A DNA stretch of 64,000 bases, from positions 2,108,001 to 2,172,000 of the forward strand of contig JAPFFF010000018.1 of NCBI GenBank assembly GCA_039105265.1, given 5' to 3'. Of this stretch, positions 50,145-59,795 are shown piece by piece (the stretch's first letter is position 1; the number at the start of each line of letters is the position of its first letter). A program made the position numbers and the translations under genes. Below the pieces are notes generated by a model. It was not told the DNA's origin and ran no database searches. It saw only the letters and a program-made list of their open reading frames with translations. This DNA comes from Tritrichomonas musculus (lineage: Eukaryota; Parabasalia; Tritrichomonadida; Tritrichomonadidae).

Positions 50145-51794
50145 ATGATATTCGTGCCATCACCCCAAGCACTTCTTCATGGAAATCACCCAAATTATAA
50201 AAAATCAAATTCAAATATTTGTGCAATTCTAGAAAATCAGAATTTAACAGAACAACAATATCTCGATTTTGGAACTATTTTAATTGATTTTAATCTTTTA
50301 AATTCATCAAATTCAAAAAATCCCTCTTTATTATCATATTTTAAATCGTTAATAGCAATTATCGCATCTTTAGATTACGAGAAAAATATGGATCATTCAT
50401 TATATCATTTTTTTTTCGGATTATTATCACTTCAATGTGGCGATAAAGAAAATGCAATTTATTTTTTAAAATATGTAGCTGGAAAAGGAAATATTGATGC
50501 AATTAATTTATTGTCAAAGATTCTTTTTTTCTTTAAAGATTTTTATAAAATAGAAAATTCAACAGAAATAGCAAAAAATGTTTTAATGAATGCATATCGT
50601 CAACACTCAATTGATTCATTATTTCAATTAGGAAATATATATAAATCGCCAAATTATATATTATCGCTTTATTTTTTTTACGAACATTTTCGCAAAACTG
50701 ACTCTAATATATCAGTTTTACAAATATGTAAATTATTGAGAGATCATATGAACGATGATATTTTAGCCAAAAAATGGATACTTTTTAGTTTATCTCGTGG
50801 TGAACCGAAATTTATTAAAACAGTTATTAATGAAAATTTTGGTCAAGATAATCAAATTCAATCTTCTGAAATATGGAAACGTGTAATTTCCAACTTATCT
50901 GAGAAATTATCGATTTCATATCAAATAAATTCTTCTGATAAATCTAAAGCAAACGCCAATTCTAATTTTTACTCAGATGTTTATGTAAATTCAAAATTCG
51001 ATTTAAGTGCTGATCCAAATATTTTTTATATATCAAATCCAATCTCGTATAAATTATTTGAAATGACCCCAAATCTTTATCAATATCAATCATCAATAGA
51101 AACAAATCAATTTTTTCCCATCCATTCGAATTCTATATCACAAGCGAATAATATTATCCCTTCATTTCCATCAAAAAATAAAACGAAACTTATTCTTAGT
51201 ATTTTTGAATTAACCTCATCAAATTTTAAAAAACGAAATCTTAAAATTGCAAGTCTTTTTCTTTCTGAATTATATAAATATCATTCAGATGGCGTATTAT
51301 CAAGTGAATTATTTAAGTTGAGATGCGATTCATCAAATCACGAATGGATGTCTTGTTGTGGTTTCATTTACTTACTACTTAATGAAATTGAGTTAGCATT
51401 GAATATGTTTTTAAAATCCTCAAATCTTGGTAATTATTGCGCCACAATGATGTGTGGTTTTCTACTCTTTCACTGGAAAAATGATCAGGAACAAATGAAA
51501 AAGAAAGCATGTTTTTTTTTCTCAAAATGTTCTGCAGATCCAATTGCATTAATCCATCTTTTCTTTATTTTTGACGATGTTTCATTACTTGATCGTGCTT
51601 GCTCAATTCTTGGGATTGAATCACGAATCAAATGTATCTTTTGGCTCGTAAATTTACTCATTGATGGAACCAAAATGCCTTGTTTACCTAACTGCCCAGC
51701 AAAAATGATTTGTGCTGCTGCAATTGATTTTGGTGTACGAAATGATGAAGATACAACTGATCTTTATAATTATTATTTACATAATTTTCAATAG
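50145..51794 (+). CDS. Sel1/TPR-like helical repeat protein
   Basis: 549 residues, ATG at 50145. Helix-turn-helix repeats of about 36 residues are visible, for example HYFFGLLSLQCGDKENAIYF-like (YHFFFGLLSLQCGDKENAIY) followed by VAGKGNIDAINLLSKI, and LFQLGNIYKSPNYILSLYFF, with the small-residue pattern (G and A at turn positions) of Sel1 or TPR units. A Ser/Asn-rich linker lies at 265-350, then more repeats (ALNMFLKSSNLGNYCATMMC). Cys-rich near the end. No enzyme motif. Probably a scaffold or adaptor; divergent within the lineage. Confidence 0.72.
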   Translation: MIFVPSPQALLHGNHPNYKKSNSNICAILENQNLTEQQYLDFGTILIDFNLLNSSNSKNPSLLSYFKSLIAIIASLDYEKNMDHSLYHFFFGLLSLQCGDKENAIYFLKYVAGKGNIDAINLLSKILFFFKDFYKIENSTEIAKNVLMNAYRQHSIDSLFQLGNIYKSPNYILSLYFFYEHFRKTDSNISVLQICKLLRDHMNDDILAKKWILFSLSRGEPKFIKTVINENFGQDNQIQSSEIWKRVISNLSEKLSISYQINSSDKSKANANSNFYSDVYVNSKFDLSADPNIFYISNPISYKLFEMTPNLYQYQSSIETNQFFPIHSNSISQANNIIPSFPSKNKTKLILSIFELTSSNFKKRNLKIASLFLSELYKYHSDGVLSSELFKLRCDSSNHEWMSCCGFIYLLLNEIELALNMFLKSSNLGNYCATMMCGFLLFHWKNDQEQMKKKACFFFSKCSADPIALIHLFFIFDDVSLLDRACSILGIESRIKCIFWLVNLLIDGTKMPCLPNCPAKMICAAAIDFGVRNDEDTTDLYNYYLHNFQ

Positions 51795-52122
51795 ATTGTT
51801 TTTTAATATAAAATATGTTTTTTATGATTAACATAATTTTTGTTTATTTCTTTTTCTTAAAGTAAATTATCCTTTTTTGAGTGTCAAAAACATGTTTTAT
51901 CGAAAAGTAGTATTACATTTTTTGTAATGTATACTAAATATTATCCCATCCATTATTGTTAAAAGTTGATTTTGCAACCATTTGTTTGTTCTATTTAAGT
52001 TCTTCTTTGAGAGTAAATTTTTTTTAAGAATTTTGAATAAAAAACTGTTGATTACTCATGTAAAAAAGCTCAGAGAGCATATATGATAATAAATAAAAGA
52101 TAAAATAAATAAATAAAATAAT
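51795..52122. other. convergent intergenic region
   Basis: AT-rich 3' regions of two converging genes; nothing else seen. Confidence 0.4.
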
Positions 52123-53742
52123 TTACACATCTTCTTCTTCTTCTTGTATTAAAATTTCGTTTGAATTAGGTTGATGCCTCATTGTCTTCTTCATCACTTG
52201 AAGGCAAATTTTCGCATCTTTTTTAATCTGTTCATCTTGCTTTTTCATCTCTCTTTTGAGAATTGTATGGAAGTCCATTTTCTTGAAAGCCGAGGCGCAA
52301 TTATAATGTTGCGACAAAATAATTGCAACTTTAATTCCAGTAACTGCAGCCGTAATTTTATTATTTTTAATTTTGTTGTCATTGTTATTACTATTTATTA
52401 AGTTTTCGCTATTTTCTGAATATTCAGTAACAACCGAACAAATAAGTTCACAAACTGTGTCAAGCTCAGAAATGTATTTTTGCCTTGAAATGACATCTGC
52501 AAGGAGAAATGATGATATGTACAAAGCATCAGAATTCATTTTCTTGATAAGGGAGAAATATCTTCTGAAAAAGTCTATTTCTGAACAAAGCTTATCAATT
52601 AACGTTTCTGTAATATTAATATGGCGAATTATGTGCGGTATTGAGTCGATAATGATAGGTCTTTTTGCCTTTAGCATATTGTCAAAAAGTGGAACGATTT
52701 CTCTTTTATTTGCCAATTCATCTCGTAAATTCTGATGGATCAAAACAACGCAAAATAGTTTAACAGTGTTTTCATAGGTTGGAATAGCATCAGCGAGCCA
52801 CTCATGAGATATTTCAACTAAGTGCTTAGCATAATTATTATTTTCAGCAAAATAGCATAGCAATAATGTTGCATTTTCATTGTTTTTAGAAATTTTGACA
52901 AGGCTATCAATCAATTTAATTTTTTGCTCGTCTGTTAAGGAAAATTCAGCATCTTCTTTGTTCAAAATTGCTTTTTCTGATTTTACAATTCTATTTAAAA
53001 GTGATATAACAACATTTTCTAAGTCAGTATAATTAATATGTTCGGTGACAGTATTATATGGGATTTCATTTGTAAAGATATAAGATGAATTAATATCATA
53101 TAGACTGCATAATGCATTGTAAGTATCAATATATAAATTCTTATATTGACTCTTTAAAACTTCACAAAGAGTTTGCCAGCATTTTTTACCATTTTCTTTT
53201 TCAAAAGTTTTATTTGTGTTGCACAGATAGATTAAAAGAGAGATATAATCTTGAAATATTCCTTGTTTTAAAAAAATATTTGAGTATGAAAAAAGTAATT
53301 CTTCCATTTTCTGCGATGAACTATTCTCTTTTTCAATATTTTTCAAAAATAAAGCTAATATCGTAAGGCTTTTAGTTTCATCATAAGATATGATTTTTGA
53401 AAATTGTGAAATTAAATAATCATCAAAAGTGTCTGGCGCTCGTACTGCATATTCATTTAAAATATTCAAAATGTTTGGATAATATACTGGATCAGAAAAG
53501 GGAAGTTCGGAATTAAAACTGCCTTTTAGAAATTCTTTCAGATGATCTGGAGAACAGATTGTACGGGTTGCTGCATTGAGAATTTCAGCACCTTTAATTT
53601 CAGGAAAATCTTCTGAAAATAAACCAAATAGTTGCTTAAAAAACTCATTTGTTGATTTTACGGGGAGTTTTGATGGTATAAGTCGAAGTTGAGCATGAAA
53701 ATCTGGAGAATTGTAATCACTTAGTTTCGTTAATTCTAACAT
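52123..53742 (-). CDS. alpha-helical repeat protein, function unknown
   Basis: 539 residues, ATG at 53742 (MLELTKLSDYNSPDF). All-helical with irregular HEAT/ARM-like repeats; an Asn-rich low-complexity loop (ENLINSNNNDNKIKNN) near 460; a Lys-rich helix (MKKQDEQIKKDAKICLQVMK) followed by an acidic Glu tail. No family recognised. An ATGGTCAA word sits within 25 bases upstream of the start, similar to the divergent SNARE/BAR promoter. Confidence 0.75.
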   Translation of the reverse strand: MLELTKLSDYNSPDFHAQLRLIPSKLPVKSTNEFFKQLFGLFSEDFPEIKGAEILNAATRTICSPDHLKEFLKGSFNSELPFSDPVYYPNILNILNEYAVRAPDTFDDYLISQFSKIISYDETKSLTILALFLKNIEKENSSSQKMEELLFSYSNIFLKQGIFQDYISLLIYLCNTNKTFEKENGKKCWQTLCEVLKSQYKNLYIDTYNALCSLYDINSSYIFTNEIPYNTVTEHINYTDLENVVISLLNRIVKSEKAILNKEDAEFSLTDEQKIKLIDSLVKISKNNENATLLLCYFAENNNYAKHLVEISHEWLADAIPTYENTVKLFCVVLIHQNLRDELANKREIVPLFDNMLKAKRPIIIDSIPHIIRHINITETLIDKLCSEIDFFRRYFSLIKKMNSDALYISSFLLADVISRQKYISELDTVCELICSVVTEYSENSENLINSNNNDNKIKNNKITAAVTGIKVAIILSQHYNCASAFKKMDFHTILKREMKKQDEQIKKDAKICLQVMKKTMRHQPNSNEILIQEEEEDV

Positions 53743-53804
53743 ATATCATATAAAACTAAATGGTCAATTTTTTGTATTAAATAGGTCAAAAAAATAATTT
53801 TTCT

Positions 53805-53805
<1 letters not shown>

Positions 53806-53837
<32 letters not shown>
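53806..53837. repeat. T32 homopolymer run
   Basis: Thirty-two consecutive T, 64 bases upstream of the helical-repeat gene start and about 200 bases beyond the stop of the next gene. Confidence 0.85.
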
Positions 53838-53840
<3 letters not shown>

Positions 53841-54036
53841 TATATCATTTATTTTTTAAGCTAAATAATAATAAGATAAAAGATATTAAAGATCATTCAA
53901 GCAATTGTAAAATATAAAGAAAATGGCTACAAAAAACATTTGATTTTAAAAAATAGCAACACTAAAAAATGAAATTCATTAAATAAAATAGATTTTCTCC
54001 TCTATTATCTTGATACAACTTACTAAATTTGCGAAT

Positions 54037-54510
54037 TTATTGATCCATTATTGATGAGTGGTCTGATAAAAAGGATTCAGATTCAGGCTCAGCAAAAAGT
54101 GATTGGAGTAACTGGACATGATCATTATGTAAGGTATTTTTCAATGTTACTATTTGATTTTGAACTTGTTTAATAAAGAAATAGGTGTCTGGCGTTATTC
54201 TTTGTTTTTGTTGAGAATCTTCATATTTAGCTGCTTTTTTGACTTCCATTCCATTTTCAACACGCTGAACAAATAAATCAAATAGGCTTTGATCATTTAA
54301 AAAGTCGGTTGCATCAGATACAGTATCTGGATTGATGTCGGAAAGTTTGGCGCATATGCTTGTTAATTTATTGATCATGTCGAGTGCTCTTTGAAGAGAA
54401 ATATTATTTTCATCAGAAAATTCATTAAAATCATTTCTTTCTCGCATTGACGAAGTAGCATCAAAGGTTGTTGGGTTTCTATTGAATTTGTATTTCTGGT
54501 TATCTTGCAT
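54037..54510 (-). CDS. small helical protein, function unknown
   Basis: 157 residues, ATG at 54510. A polar Asn-rich N-terminus (QDNQKYKFNRNPTTFDATSS), then amphipathic helices (LQRALDMINKLTSICAKLSD; TYFFIKQVQNQIVTLKNTL), ending in an acidic Ser-rich tail (FAEPESESFLSDHSSIM). Composition and ATG support coding; no family recognised. Confidence 0.65.
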   Translation of the reverse strand: MQDNQKYKFNRNPTTFDATSSMRERNDFNEFSDENNISLQRALDMINKLTSICAKLSDINPDTVSDATDFLNDQSLFDLFVQRVENGMEVKKAAKYEDSQQKQRITPDTYFFIKQVQNQIVTLKNTLHNDHVQLLQSLFAEPESESFLSDHSSIMDQ

Positions 54511-54642
54511 GACGTAAATAATTTTTTTAAATCAAGTATTAACAATTTTGTTTTGAAAGTATAAATGGCCGCATTAATTTAATACTAAAATTTTATCGAA
54601 AAAAATATAATAAATAACACAATAATACAAATATAAATAAAT

Positions 54643-56802
54643 TTATTGATTTAAAACATTTTGTAATGATTGCAATCTAGTGAAATCGTCTGTTGTTGAA
54701 AAATCATCACCATATTTTTTAATGAGAACTTTAATTCTCTGCACAGTTCCTCTCTTCTTTTCCATTATTTTCTTTGTTGTATTTACAAGTTTCTCTGCGG
54801 CGTCAACTATTCTTTTGAATTCTTCAGGTTCCATAACTTTTCCATTTTTTTCAAGAAGTTTAATAACTGTGTTTCTCATATCCAAAGCTCTTTCATTATA
54901 ATTTAAAGCTTCGCAAATATCAGCATAAATGGTCCAAAAATCAAATCCACAATCTGCATTTTGTGAAATAAGATCGAGTACGTTAAGCAACCGTTGTAAA
55001 TCGCCTTTCTTTGATATTACATCTTCTAGTACTTCATAAAGCAACGGTGTATTACACCACTTGTTATCAGCTTTTTGAGCCTCTTCTATTCCAAGAAGGG
55101 CGTCATTCAAGTTATCACTATTTAATGAAATAATAATATAATTTTCCCAAAGTTTAACTCGCCTTCTATCGAATCTAACTGCTTGTGAAATTGCTTTATG
55201 GGCTTCAGGGAACTTTTTAAGTTGTTGAAGACAAATTGCCAAGTTGGAGAAACTATCAGCATCATCTGGTTTTTGAGAAACGACCTGTTGAAAGGCTCCA
55301 ACAGCTTCCTCGTATTTGCCAACGTTCATTGAACAGCATCCAAGACTAAACCAGCAATCTGGATAAAGTCTATTTAATTCAAGAGCTTTTCTGTAACAAT
55401 CAGCAGCATCATCCCATTTAAATTCATGAAGATATATTCTTGCAAGTGATCTCATTGCTCTAGAAAACTTATGATTTGAAGCCTCCCAAGCTTTTATTAG
55501 CATATCTTTATCATTTTTGAGTTCCCCGATAATTGTTGTTATAAGTGGAGTTTTTTCTTCTTTATCAATGACATCCAAAGCTAATTGAGGATCTTTTGCT
55601 ACTTGGCAGCACATAACGAGTTCATCCCACATTTTATGTTCTATGAATATTTTTGATGCACTACGAGCTGCTCCTATCATTAGCATTTGTAATCCGCTTT
55701 CTCGTCTAATTTCCCATAAAGCTGGATGATCAAGAAGGAAAAAGCATGATAATCGATCTTTAAACAAATTTGAAGATAAGCTATCATATTTGTTATAATC
55801 TTGAATAATTGAGTCAACTTGAATTGAAGCTCTCTGTTGTGTGTACATATTTTTCTTTTCAATTATTGATTTGAAGAAGAGTGCGCAAGTTGTAATCGAA
55901 TAGTGTGGCTTGCATTGAAGAACAGTCTCTAAAAGAGGAATTCGACGTTCATCTTTGGTTTCAGTTACTGCTCTATCAGCAATTGCATAGCATTCAAGAA
56001 GCAAGTAGCAAAGTTCTTCATCTGTAAGAGGTGGTATTTCATGCTCATCTTCTAAATGAGGTCTTTCGAGTAAATGTGAATCATCCTCAAGATGAATTTC
56101 TCGTTCATTTAATTGATCTGTGACTGTATTAGCTGCAACACTATTTTCTCTAATGTACGCTGAGTTTGTAACTTTTAATGTGAGTTGAGCTTTTGAATCT
56201 TGCTGAAATTTTGTTTTCTTGCCAAGAATACCAGTTAATTCAAAGTCAAATTGAAGCTTTTCTTTTCGATATTTTTCTAACTCTTCCAGAAATTTAGTAT
56301 ATTGGTGATATAATCGATACGCTAAAGATCGTTCGATTCCATATTCGTCTTGTAGATTTGTGAAAACAATATTTTGTAATATTTCAGATGGGCCTGAAAG
56401 GCATTTTTGAAGGATTATAGCGCAGCGTGAAATCCAGATTGGAGGTGCATTATATTTTCTAAGTAAATTAAATGAAATCCATATGAATTCTGAAAGTGAT
56501 GCAAGGTGTGAAATCTGTTCTCCATTTAAATCGATAGGTTTAATAAAGTTATCAGGAATTGTGTTTCTTATTGAATGAAGAAGATTTTCATTAATATTAG
56601 ATGAAATTGATGGTCCGGTAAAATTCTCAATGATAAAGCATAGTAAAGTAGCAACACCAAAAGAAATAGCTTTTTCACGTGATTCTGTTGAATCATCATT
56701 GAAGATTAATTTTAAATCGTCTGATGATACCGAGTTAAGATACTCGAGTGGATTGTCAAAAATAGTGGCGCATTGGTCTGGTAGTCCAGATAGATTGAAC
56801 AT
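54643..56802 (-). CDS. TTC27: tetratricopeptide protein TTC27/Emw1 homologue
   Basis: 719 residues, ATG at 56802. A diverged helical N-terminal half is followed by the TTC27 core: an RLSCFFLLDHPALWEIR-type block, SASKIFIEHKMWDELVMCC, then TPR repeats ending SRAMRSLARIYLHEFKWDDA, YPDCWFSLGCCSMNVGKYEE, ADSFSNLAICLQQLKKF, and RRRVKLWENYIIISLNSDN. The order WFSLGC, then SxxNLA, then VKLWENYIxxS is diagnostic for TTC27 (yeast Emw1), an essential protein linked to pre-rRNA processing and chaperone clients. Length is a little shorter than human (843). Two AACTTTTTGA words and the ATGGTCGGCC 10-mer lie upstream. The stop is in TAAA. Confidence 0.9.
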   Translation of the reverse strand: MFNLSGLPDQCATIFDNPLEYLNSVSSDDLKLIFNDDSTESREKAISFGVATLLCFIIENFTGPSISSNINENLLHSIRNTIPDNFIKPIDLNGEQISHLASLSEFIWISFNLLRKYNAPPIWISRCAIILQKCLSGPSEILQNIVFTNLQDEYGIERSLAYRLYHQYTKFLEELEKYRKEKLQFDFELTGILGKKTKFQQDSKAQLTLKVTNSAYIRENSVAANTVTDQLNEREIHLEDDSHLLERPHLEDEHEIPPLTDEELCYLLLECYAIADRAVTETKDERRIPLLETVLQCKPHYSITTCALFFKSIIEKKNMYTQQRASIQVDSIIQDYNKYDSLSSNLFKDRLSCFFLLDHPALWEIRRESGLQMLMIGAARSASKIFIEHKMWDELVMCCQVAKDPQLALDVIDKEEKTPLITTIIGELKNDKDMLIKAWEASNHKFSRAMRSLARIYLHEFKWDDAADCYRKALELNRLYPDCWFSLGCCSMNVGKYEEAVGAFQQVVSQKPDDADSFSNLAICLQQLKKFPEAHKAISQAVRFDRRRVKLWENYIIISLNSDNLNDALLGIEEAQKADNKWCNTPLLYEVLEDVISKKGDLQRLLNVLDLISQNADCGFDFWTIYADICEALNYNERALDMRNTVIKLLEKNGKVMEPEEFKRIVDAAEKLVNTTKKIMEKKRGTVQRIKVLIKKYGDDFSTTDDFTRLQSLQNVLNQ

Positions 56803-56854
56803 GGATATTTTATATTTGTAAAAATTAAAATCTTCATTTGTTTTGAAATTTAAT

Positions 56855-56929
56855 ATGGTCGGCCAAGAAACTTTGTATAAAATCTCAAACTTTTTGAATA
56901 AAAATTGGACATTTTTTAAAACTTTTTGA
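56855..56929. promoter_or_regulatory. TTC27 upstream element cluster
   Basis: The GC-rich ATGGTCGGCC (56855-56864) lies 53 bases upstream of the ATG, followed by two AACTTTTTGA copies at 56888-56897 and 56920-56929, spaced 32 bases start to start and each followed by ATAAAA. Confidence 0.5.
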
Positions 56930-57408
56930 ATAAAATCCGTTTGGAAAGAAGAATTATTTTTGATATAGCAATACCTAATAAAGATTCTTACTTGAAAAAT
57001 CTAAAAACAATTTTTATGTGTCAATGATATCGTGGTATTCATAATTATAATAAGTTGACTAAAATACTTTTTTAAAAAAGGAGCAATTATTTATTTATAC
57101 ATCATAATTTATGAGTCATAAATGAGTAATACTCTTTGAGTATTAAAAATAAAAGAGAAATAAATATATTTTTCCTTTTGTTATTTATTAGCAAATAAAT
57201 GGAAATATGGGGAAATGCAATTAAAAAAAAAGGTAATAGCTCTTAATAATCCTTTTTTGAGATTTGAAGATTTTGTAAATGAATAAGATATCTATATATG
57301 ATCCACTTGCATATATAGATTTTAGATATTTTATAGAGAAATACAGAGAATTATTAAGTTCATTCTTACTTCATCAAAATATTTTCAAAAAGTGGTGCTT
57401 GTTTTGTA

Positions 57409-57418
57409 AACTTTTTGA
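57409..57418 (+). promoter_or_regulatory. AACTTTTTGA element upstream of NAA30
   Basis: Exact 10-mer ending 41 bases before the ATG at 57460, with an inverted near-copy at 57385-57394. Confidence 0.45.
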
Positions 57419-57459
57419 TAATTATAAGTCTAATTTTGAATAAACGTTCTCCAGTAGAA

Positions 57460-57984
57460 ATGTCACATACAGCCCCTTCTAAATTAGCAAAAGTTGAACC
57501 GAACGATTCTCGTAATCCGACAATTTTATATCGTTTCTACAAAGGCGAAGAAGAAATTCTCGAAATTTTTAAACTTGTCGACGCTCATTTATCTGAGCCA
57601 TATGGTGTATTTACATACAGATATTTTATGGATGTCTGTCCACAACATTGCGTCGTTGCAGTTGATACAGAAAAAGACAATAAAATCATTGGTGCAATTA
57701 TTGGTAGAGAGACTGTAAAGGGAGAAATTGTTAAAGGATATATTGCAATGCTTGTTGTTCTTCCCGAATATAGAAAGCGTGGTATTGGAAAGCATCTTGC
57801 TATTCAAGTTATTAATAATATGAAATTAACATGCAATTGCGCTGTTCTTGAAACAGAAGTTGATAATTATGGAGCACTTTATCTTTATGAATCGCTCGGA
57901 TTTGTTAGGACAAAACGTTTATTCAGATATTATTTGAATGGAAATGAAGCTTACCGCCTCAAAATATGGTTTGATAAAAAATAA
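57460..57984 (+). CDS. NAA30: N-alpha-acetyltransferase 30, NatC catalytic subunit (NAA30/MAK3)
   Basis: 174 residues from the ATG at 57460 (MSHTAPSKLAKVEP); a TTG at 57415 is rejected. GNAT fold: FTYRYFMDVCPQHCVVAVD, GYIAMLVVLPEYRKRGIGKH with the acetyl-CoA loop RKRGIGK, then LETEVDNYGALYLYESLGFV and the NAA30 diagnostic C-terminus KRLFRYYLNGNEAYRLKIW. Known role: with NAA35/NAA38 it acetylates N-terminal Met followed by hydrophobic residues on nascent chains. No partner genes nearby. The stop is in TAAA. Confidence 0.95.
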   Translation: MSHTAPSKLAKVEPNDSRNPTILYRFYKGEEEILEIFKLVDAHLSEPYGVFTYRYFMDVCPQHCVVAVDTEKDNKIIGAIIGRETVKGEIVKGYIAMLVVLPEYRKRGIGKHLAIQVINNMKLTCNCAVLETEVDNYGALYLYESLGFVRTKRLFRYYLNGNEAYRLKIWFDKK

Positions 57985-58374
57985 AAACATAAATTTGATG
58001 AACCTGCCATTCGTTCAATCATAAAATAGATCATACTATTTTTTTCTTTAATTAAAAAAAAATATAAGATTATCTTTATCTTTTTTATTCAATTTTTCTT
58101 TAAATTTGTTTGTATTTGCTTTCGTATAATGATCATGATATGAATTGGAATGTTTTGATATAAACCAAAATGTGCCATGGCATTGAAGATTTGAATTTAA
58201 GAAAGTTTATCTTTGTAATAAATGCAGTCATATTATAAAATTGGATATATCATTTTAAAGCAAATAAATATATTTATTTATACGTGCATGAAATGAATAT
58301 ATAATTCCATATAATCACAAAAAAGCTCATTTATCTGAGCCACAATATAAAAGTATAAAGAATTGAATATTAGA
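57985..58374. other. convergent intergenic region
   Basis: AT-rich 3' regions; nothing further seen. Confidence 0.4.
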
Positions 58375-59142
58375 TTATACTTCCTCAGAATCATCATCGT
58401 CATGAGCCATGAGTTGATCTCGTATTGATTGGTTTTCTCTTTTTAATTTGGCAATTTTATTATTAGCTTCAGTTAATTCAGTGGTGAGGTCTTCAATTAA
58501 TTTATCTTGCTCAGATATTTGTCTTAGCAAATCTTCATCTTGATTTGCAGAGGCTAAAAGTTGGCTTTTTGAATTTTCAACTTGTTTTTCGAGCATTTTA
58601 ACTTGATTTTGGCTTTGAATAAGTTGCTGTTGTATTTCGCCATATAAAGATTGAGCATCATTATTTCTTGCTCGTGCTTTATTGCATTCCTCAGTAAGTT
58701 CTTGAGCCTTTTTTTCAAGTTCCTTGAAATGATTGCTAACGTTTGATCCATTACTGGTTGAGCTATGTTGAAAGTTTGCGATTATTTGAGCTTTTTCTCT
58801 TTCATTTTGTGCCATCTCATCTTCATATTCTTTGGCTTTTGCATTGTATTCAATCAATTTCTGCTCAAGCTTCGCATATTCTTGGTCTTGTTGAATGATT
58901 AGTTTTTCGAGTTCTTTTATTCTTTCTAAATCATTATTATTTGTAGTTTGAGTATCTTTTTTGGGAGATGGATAAATCATTTTTAATGAAGACTTTGAAA
59001 TCAGATTGAATATTCGATTATAATCATAATTTTCACGATCAGATGAATAGTATGCGTCACATAAAATCTGAATTATCATTTTTTGTTCTTTGTTTATTTG
59101 TTCTAATTGAGCGATTTCTTTCTGGAAACTATTCTTCTCCAT
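58375..59142 (-). CDS. coiled-coil protein, function unknown
   Basis: 255 residues, ATG at 59142 (MEKNSFQKEIAQLEQINKEQ). A short N-terminal coil, a less regular middle (LCDAYYSSDRENYDYNRIF), then a continuous coiled coil from about 75 to 245 and a very acidic end (HDDDDSEEV). No catalytic or membrane features. Structural role likely; family unknown. Confidence 0.75.
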   Translation of the reverse strand: MEKNSFQKEIAQLEQINKEQKMIIQILCDAYYSSDRENYDYNRIFNLISKSSLKMIYPSPKKDTQTTNNNDLERIKELEKLIIQQDQEYAKLEQKLIEYNAKAKEYEDEMAQNEREKAQIIANFQHSSTSNGSNVSNHFKELEKKAQELTEECNKARARNNDAQSLYGEIQQQLIQSQNQVKMLEKQVENSKSQLLASANQDEDLLRQISEQDKLIEDLTTELTEANNKIAKLKRENQSIRDQLMAHDDDDSEEV

Positions 59143-59379
59143 GACTAATCAAATTAAATATAATAAACGTACCTATTTTGAATTGAAAAAATTTTATTTA
59201 GTCACATGCTAAATCTAATGAATTATGCTAATAATAATAAAAGAAATTAGTATGTTTATATAAATATATTTATTTTACGCCGATTTTTATAGATAGAAAT
59301 GGTTTTAATAAAAATATCATGAATATTGTTCAATAAATATCTTAGTTCCCGTCATAGTACATTTTAATCTAAACTTATA

Positions 59380-59709
59380 TTAACCAAAGAGATACCAAAC
59401 GCAGAAAAACATAAGAAAGCCAATAAGGCTTCCAAGAATAAGTCTATCTTTCTTACGTTTTACTTGAATTTTAGATGTCATTGAGCCTATTACTGGTACT
59501 TTATTAATTATGGATTGATAAGTGTTTGCCGAATTATTCATAGTATTCATTTGGGCCATAATTCGCTCGTTTACAGCAATGCTTGTTTCTATTGCTTCGT
59601 CAGCCATTTGTGACGAATTTCTAAGACTTTGGGATTCTTTGATTAATATATCTGTTCTGTTATCTAATAATGGAGATTGATTTTGGTTTGTTTTACGAAA
59701 TGTAGACAT
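59380..59709 (-). CDS. short tail-anchored Qb-SNARE, Gos1/GOSR1-like
   Basis: 109 residues from the ATG at 59709 (MSTFRKTNQNQSPLL); a TTG extension to 59736 is rejected. A SNARE helix runs at about 15-75 with heptads around a central Asn/Gln-rich core (IKESQSLRNSSQMADEAI, then IMAQMNTMNNSAN), followed by KVPVIGSMTSKIQVKRKKDR and a C-terminal membrane anchor LILGSLIGFLMFFCVWYLF. The sequence PxIxxxxxKIxxxKxxDxxIL before the anchor is the GOSR1/Gos1 pattern (Golgi Qb SNARE). The long N-terminal Habc-type domain of GOSR1 is missing; the protein is barely more than the SNARE motif and anchor. Divergent from the BAR-SH3 gene, 86 bases between ATGs. Confidence 0.75.
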   Translation of the reverse strand: MSTFRKTNQNQSPLLDNRTDILIKESQSLRNSSQMADEAIETSIAVNERIMAQMNTMNNSANTYQSIINKVPVIGSMTSKIQVKRKKDRLILGSLIGFLMFFCVWYLFG

Positions 59710-59795
59710 AATTTTTAAATGGTCAAATAAACTCAAATTAAATTTATATAACGATTAAAATTTTGTAAATTATTGAAAAATTATGACATAACTAA

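Larger units (their letters stand above)
56803..57459. other. divergent promoter region of TTC27 and NAA30
   Basis: Contains ATGGTCGGCC at 56855-56864, AACTTTTTGA at 56888-56897, 56920-56929 and 57409-57418, an inverted TCAAAAAGTG at 57385-57394, and two adjacent palindromes at 57106-57122 and 57126-57144. No gene. Confidence 0.55.
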
